A stretch of DNA of 64,000 nucleotides. Source: Pseudomonadota bacterium (GTDB lineage Bacteria > Desulfobacterota > Binatia > Binatales > Binataceae). A program made the position numbers and the translations under genes. Below, in pieces: positions 61,969 through 64,000 of this stretch. Within the stretch, counting starts at the first letter, position 1, and the number at the start of each line of letters is the position of its first letter. The stretch is from contig JAJPHZ010000016.1 in NCBI GenBank assembly GCA_021325025.1, positions 62,001 to 126,000 on the forward strand. The letters are read 5' to 3'. A model generated the notes under the pieces. The model ran no database searches, was not told the origin of the DNA, and saw nothing but the letters and a program-made list of their open reading frames with translations.

Positions 61969-63246
61969 ATGAATTCCGCGGCCAACCAGGTCCACGATTA
62001 CCGGCGCGCGCTGGAGGCGCTGCGCAACGGCGTGCCCAACCGCGACGCGGTGCGGGTCATGGGCTGCGGTCAGAGCGAAATCGAGCAGCACTTCCGACGC
62101 AACCTCGAATTCAACCGCGAGTGCGTGGACAATGACCGCCAGGCCCCTGCGATTCTGGTGACGGGCGGCTTCGGCACCGGCAAATCGCATCTCCTGCAGT
62201 ATCTGGCCCACCTGGCGTTGTCGGAAAACTTCGTCTGCAGCCGCGTCGTCATCAGCAAGGAAACTCCGCTGTCGGATCCGGCCAAGCTGTTCAAAGCGGC
62301 GAGCGAGTCGGCCGAAGTTCCAGGCCTCGGCGGCCTGGCGGTGCAGGAAATCGCGCTGCGGCTGCGGCCCGAAACGCCCGAATACGCTGCATTACGCACG
62401 TGGTGCGAGCGCCGCGCGGACGCGATAAGCCCGCTGTTCGCGGCGACGCTGCTGTTGCATGAGCGGCTGCACAGCGATCCGGAGACGGTCGAGAGGATAA
62501 TCGGCTTCTGGTCGGGCGACCGCCTTGCCATAACGCGCATCCGGCGCGGACTCAAACAGGCCGGCGCCGCTTCCATCTATGCGGTCAAAAACGTGCCCGT
62601 CCGCGAACTGGCCGTGCATCGCTTCGCCTTCTTCGCGCAATTGGTCATCGGCGCGGGCTACCGCGGATGGGTGCTGCTGCTTGACGAGGTCGAGCTGATC
62701 GGACGCTACAGCCTGTTGCAGCGGGCCAAGTCCTACGCCGAACTGGCGCGCTGGATGGGGCGGATCAAGGGCGAACAGTATCCCGGATTGATCACGGTTG
62801 CCGCGATTACCGACGACTTCGACGCCGCCGTGCTGGACGAGCGCGGCGACTGGCGGTCGATCCGGCCCAAACTCGAAGCCAAGGAACGCGAGGATTATCG
62901 TGTCATCGCAGCCCGCGCCGAAACCGGGATGCATCTGATCAAGCGCGAAAAGCTTGCGCTCCAGCCGCCCGACGAAGCGCATCTGGCCGAAACCTACCGC
63001 CATCTGAAGCAGGTGCATTCCCGCGCCTACGGATGGGATCCGCCGGATATTCCGATGCCGGAATTGGCGATCACGCACCGGATGCGGTCGCACGTCCGGC
63101 GATGGATCACGCAATGGGATCTGCGCCGCCTTTATCCCGCCGACACCGTGCACACCGAGGAGACGGAACTGCGGCCGAGCTATGCCGAAGACGCGGAAAT
63201 CGCCAAAGCGGCGCCCGAGCAATCATCTCCCGATGACACCGAGTAG
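61969..63246 (+). CDS. BrxD-like AAA ATPase (BREX-associated, DUF2791 type)
   Basis: 425 aa. The N-terminal RALEALRNGVPNRDAVRVMG precedes the Walker A GGFGTGKSH at residues 66-74; SRVVISKETPLSDPAKLFKA is a family hallmark. The Walker B is WVLLLDEVELI, with Asp239 and Glu240. A late ELAITHRMRSHVRRWITQWDLRRLYP is in the C-terminal helical region. In type 2 BREX, BrxD accompanies the PglX methylase, PglZ phosphatase and helicase; here none of these adjoin, so the function is open: a small defence, DNA-handling or stress cassette. Confidence 0.82.
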   Translation: MNSAANQVHDYRRALEALRNGVPNRDAVRVMGCGQSEIEQHFRRNLEFNRECVDNDRQAPAILVTGGFGTGKSHLLQYLAHLALSENFVCSRVVISKETPLSDPAKLFKAASESAEVPGLGGLAVQEIALRLRPETPEYAALRTWCERRADAISPLFAATLLLHERLHSDPETVERIIGFWSGDRLAITRIRRGLKQAGAASIYAVKNVPVRELAVHRFAFFAQLVIGAGYRGWVLLLDEVELIGRYSLLQRAKSYAELARWMGRIKGEQYPGLITVAAITDDFDAAVLDERGDWRSIRPKLEAKEREDYRVIAARAETGMHLIKREKLALQPPDEAHLAETYRHLKQVHSRAYGWDPPDIPMPELAITHRMRSHVRRWITQWDLRRLYPADTVHTEETELRPSYAEDAEIAKAAPEQSSPDDTE

Positions 63247-63285
63247 CCGCGCGCCGCAATCCTGACCGCAGCGTTCGTGCCGCAA

Positions 63286-63858
63286 ATGCCGAGATGGAAT
63301 AGAAGCAGCGCCTGGGCCCTCACTGTCGGCGTTCTGGCCGGGGTGCTGCTGCTGGTCTGCTCGCCTGCTTCGGATGCGCATGAAACGGTCAAACTGCGCG
63401 GCAACCATCCCACTGCGATCGCCGGCCGGCCTACCGGGCGCATCGATCCCCAGCGCATGCTGACGATGACGATGAGCCTCAAGCTGCGCGATCCGCAAGC
63501 CCTTAGCCGGCTGCTGTCCGAACAGCAGGACCCATCCTCGCCCAATTACCATCGATGGCTGACGCCGCAGCAATTTGCGGCTCGCTTCGGACCCGAACCG
63601 GCGCAATTCAAGGCGCTAAAGGACTGGCTTAAGAAGCAGGGCTTCGAGGTCGTGTCGTCATCCGGCCAGCGCCGGACGATCACGTTCAGGGGCAGCGCGG
63701 GCCGCGCCCAACGCGTCTTCAAAACGAAGATCCTCACTTACGGCAAAGACTCCTACGCCAACGTCGACGACCCCAGCATCCCGGCGCGGTTTGCGGACGT
63801 AATCGGCGCGATCACCGGACTGGACAACGTCATGCGCGCAATGCCGCTGTCACGGTGA
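63286..63858 (+). CDS. stand-alone S53 protease activation (pro) domain, exported
   Basis: 190 aa with a signal peptide (MPRWNRSSAWALTVGVLAGVLLLVCSPASDA). The rest, MSLKLRDPQALSRLLSEQQDP, SPNYHRWLTPQQFAARFGPE, VVSSSGQRRTITFRGSAGRAQRVF and VDDPSIPARFADVIGAITGLDNV, is the Pro-kumamolisin activation domain. The catalytic S53 peptidase domain, which normally follows, is absent: the stop comes right after the propeptide's last strand and the next gene is on the other strand. It may inhibit an S53 protease elsewhere or be a truncated gene. It is 39 bp after the BrxD-like gene in the same direction, without a clear ribosome site. Confidence 0.8.
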   Translation: MPRWNRSSAWALTVGVLAGVLLLVCSPASDAHETVKLRGNHPTAIAGRPTGRIDPQRMLTMTMSLKLRDPQALSRLLSEQQDPSSPNYHRWLTPQQFAARFGPEPAQFKALKDWLKKQGFEVVSSSGQRRTITFRGSAGRAQRVFKTKILTYGKDSYANVDDPSIPARFADVIGAITGLDNVMRAMPLSR

Positions 63859-63883
63859 ATTGCCCCGGTTCTTTCTTGCCCGC

Positions 63884-64000
63884 TCACATCGCGGTCAGGC
63901 CGCCGTCGACTGCCAGCGCCGCGCCGGTGACGAAGGAGGAATCGTCGGAGCATAGCCACAGCACCGCGGCCGCGATTTCGTCGGCCGTGCCCAGCCGTCC
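63884..64000 (-). CDS. SDR family oxidoreductase, C-terminal end (5' end outside window)
   Basis: The last 38 codons of an [23 protein letters not shown] and [17 protein letters not shown] are the usual end segment of the classical SDR family. The catalytic part lies beyond the window. It converges on the S53-propeptide gene with a 25-bp gap, so the 3' ends of two genes meet here. Confidence 0.88.
   Translation of the reverse strand, partial: GRLGTADEIAAAVLWLCSDDSSFVTGAALAVDGGLTAM

Overview
The window is a high-GC chromosomal segment (roughly 62-65% by eye) from a Gram-negative bacterium. A complete RND efflux trio with an outer-membrane TolC component, an exported YqgE-type protein and a glycine-zipper lipoprotein all imply an outer membrane. 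The mix of genes recalls uncultured soil Desulfobacterota/Binatota-type genomes: many SDRs, two P450s, luciferase-like and amidohydrolase enzymes, an orphan xanthine-dehydrogenase-family large subunit, an EtfB-EtfA-EtfD operon, LarC, and class I aldolase with glucokinase. That placement is inference from gene content only. There is no rRNA, no complete insertion sequence and no CRISPR array; two tRNA genes (Ala-CGC and Ser-GGA) are present.

Layout. 1-5.7 kb: a catabolic block with a cut SDR, P450, SDR and a molybdenum hydroxylase large subunit; the P450 and the SDR share a TGACA-N6-TGTCA inverted repeat in their promoters. 5.9-12.8 kb: a BlaI-type repressor and an M56 membrane protease, followed in the same direction by tolC, adaptor and RND pump genes. 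13.1-14.9 kb: enoyl-CoA hydratase with a divergent LysR regulator. 15.3-21.9 kb: housekeeping and mixed genes (tRNA-Ala, galU, dksA-like, larC-queE, a soluble histidine kinase, a luciferase-like oxidoreductase, exported YqgE). 22-29.5 kb: two N-acyl-D-amino-acid-deacylase-like amidohydrolases around fructose-bisphosphate aldolase and glucokinase. Between them a DNA adenine methylase module lies beside the wreck of a crotonase gene.

29.5-34.7 kb: an ImmA/IrrE-like protease overlapping an XRE regulator, then a beta-propeller protein and a winged-helix regulator divergent from DUF899 and DUF2182 genes. 35-43 kb: a second catabolic block (SDRs, class C beta-lactamase-like hydrolase, amidohydrolase, epimerase, HSL-type hydrolase, P450). 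43-53 kb: tRNA-Ser, then the ETF operon that should pass electrons from acyl-CoA dehydrogenases to quinone, an IclR regulator, a VOC protein, an aldo/keto reductase, an acyl-CoA dehydrogenase and a CDP-alcohol phosphotransferase. 53-60 kb: biotin carboxylase and biotin carrier, cold shock protein, moaB with a fused moaD-moaE gene, ispH, a cyclase and a lipoprotein.

60.1-63.9 kb: the most unusual segment. A tight three-gene operon holds an unrecognised protein, a BrxC/BrxD-like protein without a visible Walker A motif, and a BrxD-like ATPase. It is followed by a secreted protein that is only the activation domain of an S53 (kumamolisin-type) protease. No PglX, PglZ or helicase gene is visible next to it. 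The window ends in the C-terminus of another SDR.
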